13,892 nucleotides of DNA from Candidatus Microgenomates bacterium (lineage in GTDB: Bacteria; Patescibacteriota; Microgenomatia; JAADGY01), in assembly GCA_015486555.1 (NCBI GenBank), contig WFRL01000066.1:1-13892 (forward strand), written 5' to 3'. Below the pieces are notes generated by a model. That model worked only from the letters and a program-made list of their open reading frames with translations. It was not told where the DNA came from and did not search any database. Made by a program: the position numbers and the translations under genes. This document shows positions 1 to 7,216 of the stretch, one piece after another; position 1 is the stretch's first letter; each line of letters starts with the position of its first letter.

Positions 1-59
1 TCATTGGTTATTGGGATTTGTTTGTTTCTTGTAATTTGGTACTTGGAATTTAATACTGC

Positions 60-192
60 GTCATTCTGAGCCCCAGCGAAGAATCTAGCGAGCAGGAGCA
101 AGCGCAAATGTACTAGCACCCACGCTTGGAAATACACCCATGCGCCTATCGGCTAGATCCTTCACTTCGCCTCTCGTCTCGTTCAGGATGAC
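60..192 (+). repeat. Palindromic intergenic repeat, copy A
   Basis: A 133-bp element with imperfect terminal inverted repeats. It begins GTCATTCTGAG, followed by GAAGAATCTAGCG, and ends with GGCTAGATCCTTC and CAGGATGAC. Inside, GCGCA and TGCGC extend the potential hairpin. The interior, from the first GCGCAAA to TGCGCC, matches the copy at 13029-13154 in the same orientation with scattered substitutions. It encodes no transposase, so it looks like a non-autonomous REP- or MITE-like element. No target-site duplication is obvious. Confidence 0.75.
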
Positions 193-203
193 CTGGGGAA
201 GGT

Positions 204-241
204 GTGCCTTCGGCTAGATTCTTCACTCCGCTCAGAATGAC
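204..241 (+). repeat. Partial third copy: right end of the palindromic repeat
   Basis: This stretch repeats the right-hand end of copy A: GCCTTCGGCTAGATTCTTC, then CTCAGAATGAC. Its last 11 bases are the exact reverse complement of bases 60-70, a better match than copy A's own right end. Bases 60-241 can therefore be read as one composite element with perfect 11-bp termini and a duplicated right arm. Confidence 0.7.
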
Positions 242-369
242 CTTCTAACAAATTGAGTTCTAAGTTCAAAATGGATCATAGGTCACAGATTTTTTTCTAT
301 CATCCACCATCCATCATCTACTATCTATTCATTCCTAGTTCCTAGTTCCAACAACTGAGTTCCAATTCC

Positions 370-3006
370 TTAAGGGGTAGGTGTTGGCTGAAGGGTAGGA
401 GTAGGAGTGGGAGTTAAGGTGGGAGTAGGAGTTGACGTTGGAGTAGGTGTCGGCTCCTTCCAAGGTTGATTAACACCAAGGTGAAGGTAGTTATGCTCTG
501 AGTGGCCGTTATCTAACAAGACTTTAACCTCAATTGTATGCCGACCATCTTCTAAATGGAGGTTGGTTAAGTACTCTGTTTGGGACTCCGACCAGCTTTC
601 TTTTTCTTGATCATCAAGGTAGAGGATAATTTTCTTAATTTCTTCAGAAGTAATAACTCTAAACTTAAGATTTATATCGTTGGTATCTACTTCTTCTTTG
701 TCCTGGTACTGGCTAAAATTAATGAGAACTGGTTCTTGACAGTACTCGGTCGGCACTTTATATCGAGGATCTGTCTGTTGGCCTACCCACCAATCTATCC
801 CTTCCTGCCATCTATTAACCCCGTCAGTACTCAGGGGATCTTTCTCTTTTAAGATAATTACTTCTTTCTTTTCATAGTTCCCCATCTCAACAGCCGCTTT
901 ACCTGCTAATTTATGGGGGTCAGACTTACAGATATCAATATAGGTATGAATAGGATCTTTTCCTAAAGGCTGCGAGCCTTGAATGAAATAGTCTTTATGA
1001 GAAGGAAAACCGTCGTGAGCTGGATAACCAGAAATATCATCAACCTCCGTCTCGACTATATTATCCGGTTTTTGAAACTCAACTTTGGGCAGTTTCTCAA
1101 ACGCTTTTAAGATAATCTTCCGCCAAATAGGGGCTGCTCCAGTAATTCCTGAAGCTAGACGTTTCATCGGTGAATTATCATTATTTCCCACCCAAACCCC
1201 AACCAAAATATTCGGCGTCCAACCTATTGTCCAGTTATCTCTTTTATCATTGGTGGTCCCAGTTTTAACAGCTACTTGGCGGTCGGAGATGTAAATAGAA
1301 CTACGAGGGCCAAAAGTTAACAATCTAGCTTTATTATCTGAAAGAATTGAATTTATGAGAAAAGCTACTCCTTTAGGTAAAATCCGACTTGGTTGGGAAG
1401 GTTCAAATTTATCAATAAGTTGATTACTGACATCAGTTATCTCAAGAATAGCTACTGGTTTTACTTTATAACCACCATTGGCAAAAGAACTGTAGGCAGC
1501 TGAAAGATCCAAGAGGCGAATTTCACCACCTCCTAAGGTAACCGCTAAACCAAAGCGTTTCAAGTTTTTAGAAGTAGGAGCTAAGGTAGTTAGACCAAGA
1601 TCGTTGGCTGTTGTCAACATATTTTTTATTCCAACCATAGCTAGAACCTTAACTGCTGGAATATTCAAAGAGTTACCCAAAGCTTTTCTAAAGGAAACTG
1701 GCCCATGAAACTTACCATCATAGTTGACCGGTTCGTAATCCTTTCCTCCCTGAGAAACAAAGGTAGTAGGGGCATCAACTACTAATTTGGAAGGGTACAT
1801 TCCCTGAATAAAGGCAGTAGCATAAGTTACTGGCTTAATAGCTGAACCTGGCTGACGGAGGGCTAAAGTAACGTTATACTGGCCATCATAATCCTGACTA
1901 AAATAATCATAAGAGCCAACCATGGCTAATACCTCTCCATCAGTTGGCTTCATCACCACTACTCCCCCATTGGTGATATTTAATTTTTTCACCTTCTCTA
2001 TCTCTTGTCTCACTGTTTTTTGGGCGAACCTTTGAAATTGATAATCCAAACTTGTCTTTACCTTAAAACCAGCCGTAAGAACCCGCTCCTCACCATACTT
2101 TTTAGCCAACAAACTCCGAACATACATAACAAAATGAGGAGCCCGAATAACATTCCCTCTCATCCTAAAATTAAGTGACTGACGATAAGCCTCATCGGCT
2201 TGCCGTTGAGTTATATAACCATCTTCTACCATCCTTTGGAGAACATGTTTTTGACGCCCTTTAAGCAGTTTTAGATTTTGGGAGTAACGTGTCGGCGATT
2301 GGGGCAGACCAGCTAAAGCTGCTGCTTCAGCTAAATTAAGGTTCTTAACATCCTTACCAAAATATTGCTGAGCAGCCGCTTTTATTCCCCAGGCTTGACC
2401 ACCATAAGGGGCTTCATTAAGATACATCTGAAGGATTTCATCTTTAGTATATTTCTTTTCTATTTGAATAGTTAAAATTAGCTCTTTTACTTTCCGGGGT
2501 AGGGTTCTTTCCGAGGAAAGAAGAACATTTTTGACCAGCTGCTGGGTCAGAGTTGAACCACCTTGAAGATGGCCAAAAAGGACTGTACTGATAAAAGCTC
2601 TAATAATACTCCGAAGATCAAAACCAGGGTGATGGTAAAAGTTCTTATCCTCGACGGCGATAGTTGCTTGTCTAAGGTAAAGAGGAACTTCAGATAATTG
2701 TATTGGTTCCCGGTTTTGGTTAGCATAAAGGCTATAAAGAAGAAGACCGTTCCGATCAAATATTTGAGAGGAGAAACCACTTCGCCGCTTGACCCTATTG
2801 GGATTAGGCAAATCCTTAGCGTAATAGGCAAAGAGAAGAGAAATCCCTAGGAAACCTAGAAAGGTTAAAAGGAGAAAAAGGGAAAGAAAAACAATCACCA
2901 GCTGGGACCAAAAGGGAGTATTTTTTGGTCTCGACCGGCGGCGGTACTTCTTAATTTTTACTTTTCTCCGATGGACTTCTTGATCCCAAAGACGACTAGC
3001 CATCAT
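370..3006 (-). CDS. mrcA: Class A penicillin-binding protein (PBP1A family)
   Basis: A bifunctional peptidoglycan synthase that polymerises glycan strands from lipid II and crosslinks stem peptides outside the membrane. The 878-residue protein has a basic cytosolic N-terminus (11-29) and one membrane helix (about 34-62). The GT51 domain (about 85-260) shows E119 in VEDKNF, QGGSTLTQQ (148-156) and KDEILQMYLN (188-197). The transpeptidase domain (about 345-635) shows SxxK (S388-K391), SLN (446-448) and KTG (581-583). Residues about 760-845 look like a beta-sandwich add-on, and 852-878 form a Pro-Thr tail. Two ATG codons are adjacent (3006 and 3003) and either could be the start. The gene lies 25 bp after the last pseudopilin gene and is probably cotranscribed, although a TAAAAT box at 3012-3017 could give a separate short-leader transcript. 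The family call is very firm; the exact paralogue name is not. Confidence 0.96.
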   Translation of the reverse strand: MMASRLWDQEVHRRKVKIKKYRRRSRPKNTPFWSQLVIVFLSLFLLLTFLGFLGISLLFAYYAKDLPNPNRVKRRSGFSSQIFDRNGLLLYSLYANQNREPIQLSEVPLYLRQATIAVEDKNFYHHPGFDLRSIIRAFISTVLFGHLQGGSTLTQQLVKNVLLSSERTLPRKVKELILTIQIEKKYTKDEILQMYLNEAPYGGQAWGIKAAAQQYFGKDVKNLNLAEAAALAGLPQSPTRYSQNLKLLKGRQKHVLQRMVEDGYITQRQADEAYRQSLNFRMRGNVIRAPHFVMYVRSLLAKKYGEERVLTAGFKVKTSLDYQFQRFAQKTVRQEIEKVKKLNITNGGVVVMKPTDGEVLAMVGSYDYFSQDYDGQYNVTLALRQPGSAIKPVTYATAFIQGMYPSKLVVDAPTTFVSQGGKDYEPVNYDGKFHGPVSFRKALGNSLNIPAVKVLAMVGIKNMLTTANDLGLTTLAPTSKNLKRFGLAVTLGGGEIRLLDLSAAYSSFANGGYKVKPVAILEITDVSNQLIDKFEPSQPSRILPKGVAFLINSILSDNKARLLTFGPRSSIYISDRQVAVKTGTTNDKRDNWTIGWTPNILVGVWVGNNDNSPMKRLASGITGAAPIWRKIILKAFEKLPKVEFQKPDNIVETEVDDISGYPAHDGFPSHKDYFIQGSQPLGKDPIHTYIDICKSDPHKLAGKAAVEMGNYEKKEVIILKEKDPLSTDGVNRWQEGIDWWVGQQTDPRYKVPTEYCQEPVLINFSQYQDKEEVDTNDINLKFRVITSEEIKKIILYLDDQEKESWSESQTEYLTNLHLEDGRHTIEVKVLLDNGHSEHNYLHLGVNQPWKEPTPTPTSTPTPTLTPTPTPTLQPTPTP
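373..453 (-). repeat. Pro-Thr repeat tract at the 3' end of the PBP gene
   Basis: The last 27 codons encode alternating Pro and Thr with a few Ser, Leu and Gln interruptions (residues 852-878). On the plus strand this reads as a G/T-rich tract built from GTAGGAGT-like words with about 6-base periodicity. Codon variation keeps it from being a perfect DNA repeat, which suggests selection on the protein as well as repeat expansion. Such tails are usually flexible wall-spanning linkers. Confidence 0.8.
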
Positions 3007-3031
3007 ACCCCATTTTACCTTAAATCAATGG

Positions 3032-3553
3032 TCAGTGGTTAGGAAAATTTATAACCGACTCAAACGAATAAGAGACTGGTTTTTGAGCACTCAAAGTATC
3101 AGTCAGGGTAAACTTGAAATTTAACCAACTTCCCCAGGCATAACGACTAAAATGACTGCAATCGAGCTGAAAATTACTCACTTTAACCTGAGTATCATTC
3201 AAAGGTACTTGATCAGTGGAGGTTTCAATATCCTCTCCTAAGGTTGCACTCCTAGAAGCAATATTAGTTCCATCTATAAGGAAACGAGTTGTCCCTCCAT
3301 CCGGGTTAAGGATGGTAAAGTAACTATTATCAAGACAATCTAAGGGACGACTACTTTGGGTCATCCGATTAATTACCTCAATAATATGATCTCCTTCATT
3401 TTTAACTAATTGTTGGCGGCTGGTTAGCTGGGAAATATTGATCAGATTACTCAAACTGCCCGAAATAAAAAGAGCTAAAATAGCCATTAAGCCCATAACC
3501 ATCAGAAGCTCAATAAAAGTAAAAGCAGCTAACTGTCTCTTCAATCTTGCCAT
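3032..3553 (-). CDS. Minor pseudopilin, GspJ/PilW-like
   Basis: A 173-residue type IV pilin-like protein. A short basic leader (MARLKRQLAA) precedes a type III signal, FTFIELLMVMG, with F11 as the probable first mature residue and the conserved Glu at 15. The hydrophobic helix spans about 11-33. The rest is a soluble, beta-rich region with two cysteines (in DCLDN and LDCSH). The residue before the cleavage point is Ala10, not the usual Gly. The ATG overlaps the preceding gene by 13 bases, implying coupled translation. Its place as the third minor pilin after H- and I-like genes, its size and its Arg/Gln-rich segment after the helix suggest a GspJ/PilW role in the priming tip. The subtype is inference from order more than sequence. 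Confidence 0.85.
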   Translation of the reverse strand: MARLKRQLAAFTFIELLMVMGLMAILALFISGSLSNLINISQLTSRQQLVKNEGDHIIEVINRMTQSSRPLDCLDNSYFTILNPDGGTTRFLIDGTNIASRSATLGEDIETSTDQVPLNDTQVKVSNFQLDCSHFSRYAWGSWLNFKFTLTDTLSAQKPVSYSFESVINFPNH

Positions 3554-4050
3554 GGTGTCAGTTGGGTAACTATTTTTACTTGATGACAGAAGTAGTCATT
3601 TAAGTTTTTACACAAACCATCCCGCCAGCCAGTAGTTACCTCAACCCTTAGAAAATTATCTGTTTTATCAACGGTTAATTTTAATCGCCGCTTGAATCGG
3701 CTATTAGCGATATAGGAACAGTTACCTTCCTGGTAGAGAGTAGAAAAATCTAAGTTGTTTAGACAGTACTCTTTTTCTGTACCATCCGCCAGATCAGCCC
3801 ATTTATTTCCTAAAGCCATTTGGACAAAATCATCCCAACTAGCCGACCTATCTCGCTCAGCCCGTAACCAATTAAGCACTTCTTGAGTTAAACGATTAGC
3901 TTGCATTTTGTTTCGAGCGTATTTAGTTTGAACAATGGCCACGATCGAGGCATTTATCATAGCAATAAGGACAAAGGCAGTTATAGAAACAACTACTAAA
4001 ACTTCTAGAAAGGTTGATCCTCTAAATTGGTTCAACTTCCAAATTACCAT
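3541..4050 (-). CDS. Minor pseudopilin, GspI/PilV-like
   Basis: A 169-residue prepilin-like protein. Its leader MVIWKLNQFRG ends in Gly11 and the mature protein would start STFLEVLVVV, keeping Thr and Glu at mature positions 2 and 5 but with Ser rather than Phe or Met at +1. The N-terminal helix spans about 12-38, followed by a polar amphipathic segment (YARNKMQANRLTQEVLNWLRAERD) of the kind seen in GspI/PilV proteins. Four cysteines lie in the C-terminal half. The ATG lies 29 bases inside the preceding gene and has no clear Shine-Dalgarno site, so translation may depend on coupling. A TTG at 4035 is a less likely alternative start. The type III signal is clear; the I/PilV assignment is inferred from helix pattern and gene order. 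Confidence 0.85.
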   Translation of the reverse strand: MVIWKLNQFRGSTFLEVLVVVSITAFVLIAMINASIVAIVQTKYARNKMQANRLTQEVLNWLRAERDRSASWDDFVQMALGNKWADLADGTEKEYCLNNLDFSTLYQEGNCSYIANSRFKRRLKLTVDKTDNFLRVEVTTGWRDGLCKNLNDYFCHQVKIVTQLTPWQD

Positions 4051-4525
4051 TCTTATCTACCTTAACTTGATAATAACATTTATCTGATGTTTTGAAACAA
4101 AAACCAACATTAACAGCTTGCTTTAAACCGCGACTGAGAGGAAGAATATCCAATACTACTCCATCCTTAAAAATTACTTCCTGATGATTGACTAAATTAT
4201 CAAGCCGATAAGTTACCACATCAGCATTATGATCAGAACACTTTACTTCTAGGGTATACTCCGAACCAGCCGCCGATGTTCGAATTTGGCTGCCTTGAAA
4301 TTCTCCTTGGCAACCAGTAACCTCTCTTAAGATGGAGGCACTCTCATTCTTTTTAATCAGTAAACTTACTTCCTTAGCCCAATCACCAGCAACTAACTTC
4401 ACCACCCGATGTTCATAATAATTTTTGTAAACTACTAACCCCATGGTAGAAAGCAATAAACTCAAAGTAACAGTAACAAGAGCTTCAATAAGGGTAAAAC
4501 CTGGACACTTATTTCTCATTATCAT
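4022..4525 (-). CDS. Minor pseudopilin, GspH/FimT-like
   Basis: A 167-residue prepilin-like protein with a textbook type III signal: leader MIMRNKCPG, cleavage after Gly9, mature start FTLIEALVTV with Glu14 at mature position 5. The hydrophobic helix runs about 10-30. The C-terminal region is predicted beta-rich and contains cysteines in TGCQG, VKCSD, GFCFK and DKCYY, enough for two disulfides. The first ATG lies 3 bases after the previous stop. A second ATG at 4519 sits better behind the purine-rich AGAAG and would give a 7-residue leader, so the exact start is uncertain. Its position directly after two G-like pilins and before I- and J-like proteins matches the gspG-H-I-J order, hence the H/FimT label, which is inference. 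Confidence 0.85.
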   Translation of the reverse strand: MIMRNKCPGFTLIEALVTVTLSLLLSTMGLVVYKNYYEHRVVKLVAGDWAKEVSLLIKKNESASILREVTGCQGEFQGSQIRTSAAGSEYTLEVKCSDHNADVVTYRLDNLVNHQEVIFKDGVVLDILPLSRGLKQAVNVGFCFKTSDKCYYQVKVDKNGNLEVEPI

Positions 4526-4528
4526 CTT

Positions 4529-4984
4529 CTAATAACCTTGGAGGCAATAGTTACAGTCAGTTCCACACTCTCCCCCAGAAAGAGATGATGGCGGATAGTG
4601 GCTGTCACCTGAAGTAGGGATGTTTTTTGCTTCTTCCATTGTTGAACATAAAGTATAACTATCCCCTGTCGAGGCATAGTAATAATGCTGAGCAGGATAA
4701 GAAGGATCCTGAGGCACTTCCTGAAGATAAGTCTGGCTACCATCACTATTAGTTAAACTACCTCCAAACTCAAGATTAGTTGGATAAGCATCCCAATCTG
4801 AGTCATAAAGAGTTAGAGCTGCCTGAATAGTCCTCATATCTACTAATCTTTTCTTATCTCGACCTGAGCCAGAGGCTTTATTTAAACGGACAACTATACT
4901 TGTAGTGACAAGGGAGATAAGAGTGATAACCACTAGTACCTCGACGAAGGTGAAACCTGTCAATTTTATCTTTCCCTTTTTCAC
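4529..4984 (-). CDS. Type IV major-type pilin, GspG-like (second copy)
   Basis: A 151-residue prepilin. The start is GTG, preceded at 4 bases by AAGGA (4989-4993). The leader MKKGKIKLTG ends at Gly10, and the mature protein begins FTFVEVLVVITLIS with Glu15 at mature position 5. After the helix comes a GspG-type segment, GRDKKRLVDMRTIQAALTLY, which usually packs the pilin head onto the helix stem, then DAYPTN. Four cysteines lie near the C-terminus (113, 140, 144, 147), so the head is probably disulfide-stapled. It resembles the neighbouring 160-residue pilin in this segment and in the later Cys/Glu-Ala-Lys motif (TLCSTMEEAK versus WCCEKLEQAK), so the two are probably ancient tandem duplicates. 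Which one is the main fibre subunit cannot be told from sequence. Confidence 0.9.
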   Translation of the reverse strand: MKKGKIKLTGFTFVEVLVVITLISLVTTSIVVRLNKASGSGRDKKRLVDMRTIQAALTLYDSDWDAYPTNLEFGGSLTNSDGSQTYLQEVPQDPSYPAQHYYYASTGDSYTLCSTMEEAKNIPTSGDSHYPPSSLSGGECGTDCNYCLQGY

Positions 4985-4988
4985 TGTT

Positions 4989-4993
4989 TCCTT
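4989..4993 (-). promoter_or_regulatory. Ribosome binding site for the GTG-start pilin
   Basis: AAGGA on the minus strand, 4 bases before the GTG at 4984. No ATG offers a better type III leader, and the site supports GTG as the start codon. Confidence 0.65.
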
Positions 4994-5047
4994 TTATTTT
5001 TTAACTTTATACCTTTATAAGTCTCTTTACTTAACAAATTCTTAACC

Positions 5048-5530
5048 TTATTGGAGATTATAAATACAGTAATACTGACCACTAGCCGCCGGGGTCGGTT
5101 GAGTTCCATCGTTCGCTAAGTCAGCATTTCCCTTAGCCTGTTCCAATTTTTCACAACACCAGTAGTGATCACTAAATACTCGGCCTGGACTTTGATCACC
5201 ACCAGCTTGATTTACATCACAATAATTCCCTCCCTCAATGGTCACTGGTAGTTGGCTCTCACTAAAATAATTCAATAAATCACTATTACTTCTGAGCAAA
5301 CTACCTGTTGTATCTCCTGGGTAGAGGCTCTTAGCTAAATAATACTGCTCTAAAGCATTTTGAATAGTTTTCAAATCCGACCGCCGGCGGGCATCTCTTC
5401 CTCGGCTCAAGGAACGGCTGTAGTTACTTAGACCAACAGCTGCCAAAACAGCAATAATCGTCATTACTACTAACAATTCCAATAAGGTAAAACCTGCTAA
5501 ATTCCTTCTAGCCTTTTGGGTTGAATTCAT
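5048..5530 (-). CDS. Type IV major-type pilin, GspG-like (first copy)
   Basis: A 160-residue prepilin. The basic leader (MNSTQKARRNLAG) is cleaved after Gly13, and the mature protein begins FTLLELLVVMTIIAVLAAVG with Glu18 at mature position 5. The helix-to-head segment GRDARRRSDLKTIQNALEQYY is the conserved GspG/PilA-like motif, followed by YPGD. Cysteines at 104, 125, 126 and 155 could form two disulfides; the last sits in a C-terminal loop (YYCIYNLQ). The ATG follows a purine-rich AAGAAAGAGAG that may act as a weak ribosome site. The gene lies 69 bp after pilD, and the AT-rich gap contains four AAAGTT words. The strong N-terminal signal and first place among the pilin genes make it a good candidate for the main fibre subunit. 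Confidence 0.92.
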   Translation of the reverse strand: MNSTQKARRNLAGFTLLELLVVMTIIAVLAAVGLSNYSRSLSRGRDARRRSDLKTIQNALEQYYLAKSLYPGDTTGSLLRSNSDLLNYFSESQLPVTIEGGNYCDVNQAGGDQSPGRVFSDHYWCCEKLEQAKGNADLANDGTQPTPAASGQYYCIYNLQ

Positions 5531-5599
5531 TTTCTCTCTTTCTTAAACTTTATTAACTTTACAAATTTTATGAACTTTTAACTTTATAATCTCCTAATT

Positions 5600-6394
5600 C
5601 TATTGTAACAAGATCTGCCACCAATTAAAAGCCCAACTAAACCAAAAGGAAAAGATAAGAAATGGTCCTAAAGGAATAAGGGATTTAAAACCTATTCCTC
5701 GGTGAAAAGCTACTAAAAGTAAACCAACTACTGCTCCTAAGACAAAGGCTAACCAGACAGTCATAATTCCCCCTATTGGTCCAACTAGAAGAGGAAAAAA
5801 AACAACTAAAAAGAGATCTCCCAACCCCAAACCTTTCTTTTTAGTCACTAAAAAGAGAAAAATCATTAAAAGTAAATTAATTCCTACTCCGGCTAAGGTC
5901 GCCCAATTATGGGCTCCAAAAACCCACCAGAAGAAACTAGCGCTAATTAACAAACCTATTAAAGGATAAAGAGGTATAAAAAGGTAATAAAGATCATAAC
6001 TAAAGATAATGAGAGAACAAAACAAAACTATTAAGAGAAGAAGGAAAAAGAGACCACTGAAAAGGGGAGAAAATAATAAAGGCAACCACCTTCTTTCTAT
6101 TCCTCTTAGAACCAAGACCCCCATTGCTCCTCCTAGAAATTCAGTTAAAGGATAGCGCCAAGATAAGGAATGATGACAACACCGCGTTTTACCTCTAAGG
6201 ATAAAAAAAGAAAGAAGAGGAATATTTTCCCACCAACTTAACTGGCGGTGGCAGTAATCACAAAATGATCTTTTGGATTGGCGCAGTTTCAAAGGTAGGG
6301 TTCCATTAATTGGGTGGCGATAGGACCACATATTAGCAAAACTAGCTAGGGAGGCTCCAAAAGCAAAACTTAATAGAGTAAAGGTAACTATCAT
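5600..6394 (-). CDS. pilD: Prepilin peptidase / N-methyltransferase
   Basis: Integral-membrane aspartyl protease that removes the leader from the pilins encoded downstream and, through its N-terminal domain, may methylate the new N-terminus. The 264-residue protein starts with a hydrophobic helix, then the cytosolic cysteine domain: CDYC (45-48), the hallmark LSWWENIPLLSF, and RCCHHSLSWRYPLTE (71-85). The catalytic aspartates appear to be D134 in SYDLYYLFIP and D193 in the GxGD motif GLGD (190-193), each beside membrane helices. About seven more hydrophobic segments follow, ending with PLGPFL. Odd point: the second zinc-ligand pair, normally CxxC, is an adjacent CC (72-73). The gene starts 6 bases after the pilO stop with no evident Shine-Dalgarno site. 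The family call is firm. Confidence 0.95.
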   Translation of the reverse strand: MIVTFTLLSFAFGASLASFANMWSYRHPINGTLPLKLRQSKRSFCDYCHRQLSWWENIPLLSFFILRGKTRCCHHSLSWRYPLTEFLGGAMGVLVLRGIERRWLPLLFSPLFSGLFFLLLLIVLFCSLIIFSYDLYYLFIPLYPLIGLLISASFFWWVFGAHNWATLAGVGINLLLMIFLFLVTKKKGLGLGDLFLVVFFPLLVGPIGGIMTVWLAFVLGAVVGLLLVAFHRGIGFKSLIPLGPFLIFSFWFSWAFNWWQILLQ

Positions 6395-6400
6395 CTTAAA

Positions 6401-7216
6401 CTAGAAAACAAAAGGGTTATCCCTTCCACTTTTTTCCCCAGTGGAAGACGGCGAATTGGCTACAGCATAAGAAAAACCCCGATATTCTTGAATAAGATGC
6501 TGAAACCGCTCTTCTTCTTTAACACTGGGGGTAAAAAGAGGATCATCAATAGAGGGGAGAAAAGATGGAAGATTAGCTGCATAAAAAGAAAGAGTGATGT
6601 TTCCCTCCACTTCCGCCGAGGAGAAGTCAGGAAAAGAAGCAAAACTAAAACTTAACTTATCAATAATTACCAACGGCTTTATTTTCTCTAGAGTAGAAAG
6701 AAAGTGAACCACATCTTTCAGTTCTCCTCTAACCTTTACATCTAATTTTAATTCTTTTACTCCTAATCGCCGAGGTAGCTTGGTCACTTTCTTTTTTTTG
6801 CCCATCTTTTTAACTGGGCGGGAAGACAAAGATAAACTACTGCTAGCTATATGGCCAGGAGAAAAATTAATGTTTCCTAACTTAAGGTTGCTTTCACTTC
6901 CTAACTCACTCAGAATGCTAATAATTAGAGGAGCGGAGTGATAAAGGGGTAAAATAGTCATACTCTTATTTACCTTTAATTCTAACTGTTGATCATCAAT
7001 TGTTGAGAGTTGATTAGCTTTCTTTTTATACCTACTTAATTCAGCTCGAAGGAGGGTCAAATGTCTCCGACTTCGGCGATAACTACTTAGATTAGGAAGT
7101 AAGAGGAAGAAAAAAAGAATAAAACCAATCAAACTGTAAAAACCCCAAATAAGAAGAACTTTCTTACTCCATCCGCTGGGGTCAAATAAGTGGTTACTTC
7201 TAAGCTCAAAATTCAT
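6401..7216 (-). CDS. pilO: PilO-like pilus assembly platform protein
   Basis: Probable PilO, the bitopic inner-membrane protein that pairs with PilN to link PilM and the platform to the extracytoplasmic side. I choose the ATG at 7216 over the one at 7231: it gives an ATGA overlap with the pilN stop and follows GAAGG, though that spacing is short. The resulting 271 residues show a short cytosolic start, one membrane helix (about 19-41), a basic coiled-coil region (about 45-85), a lysine-rich linker (136-150) and a ferredoxin-like alpha/beta part (about 152-215) with the ELKDVVHFLSTLEK helix typical of PilO. The C-terminal tail (215-271) is longer than in classical PilO (about 200 residues) and ends GRDNPFVF, recalling the GRxDPF motif of PilP proteins. 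Identity rests on position after pilM-pilN and on topology. Confidence 0.82.
   Translation of the reverse strand: MNFELRSNHLFDPSGWSKKVLLIWGFYSLIGFILFFFLLLPNLSSYRRSRRHLTLLRAELSRYKKKANQLSTIDDQQLELKVNKSMTILPLYHSAPLIISILSELGSESNLKLGNINFSPGHIASSSLSLSSRPVKKMGKKKKVTKLPRRLGVKELKLDVKVRGELKDVVHFLSTLEKIKPLVIIDKLSFSFASFPDFSSAEVEGNITLSFYAANLPSFLPSIDDPLFTPSVKEEERFQHLIQEYRGFSYAVANSPSSTGEKSGRDNPFVF

Larger units (their letters stand above)
1..369. other. Gene-free stretch with repeats
   Basis: No credible coding region is visible on either strand. Bases 1-59 are T/G-rich with loosely repeated TTGG and TTTG words. Bases 60-241 hold the palindromic repeat described separately. Bases 245-369 are low complexity: a CATC-rich run near 300-335, then repeated CTAGTTC/GAGTTCC words up to the stop codon of the penicillin-binding protein gene. 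The minus strand shows no hairpin followed by a T-run after that gene, so the operon has no evident intrinsic terminator here unless the palindromic element serves as one. Confidence 0.7.
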
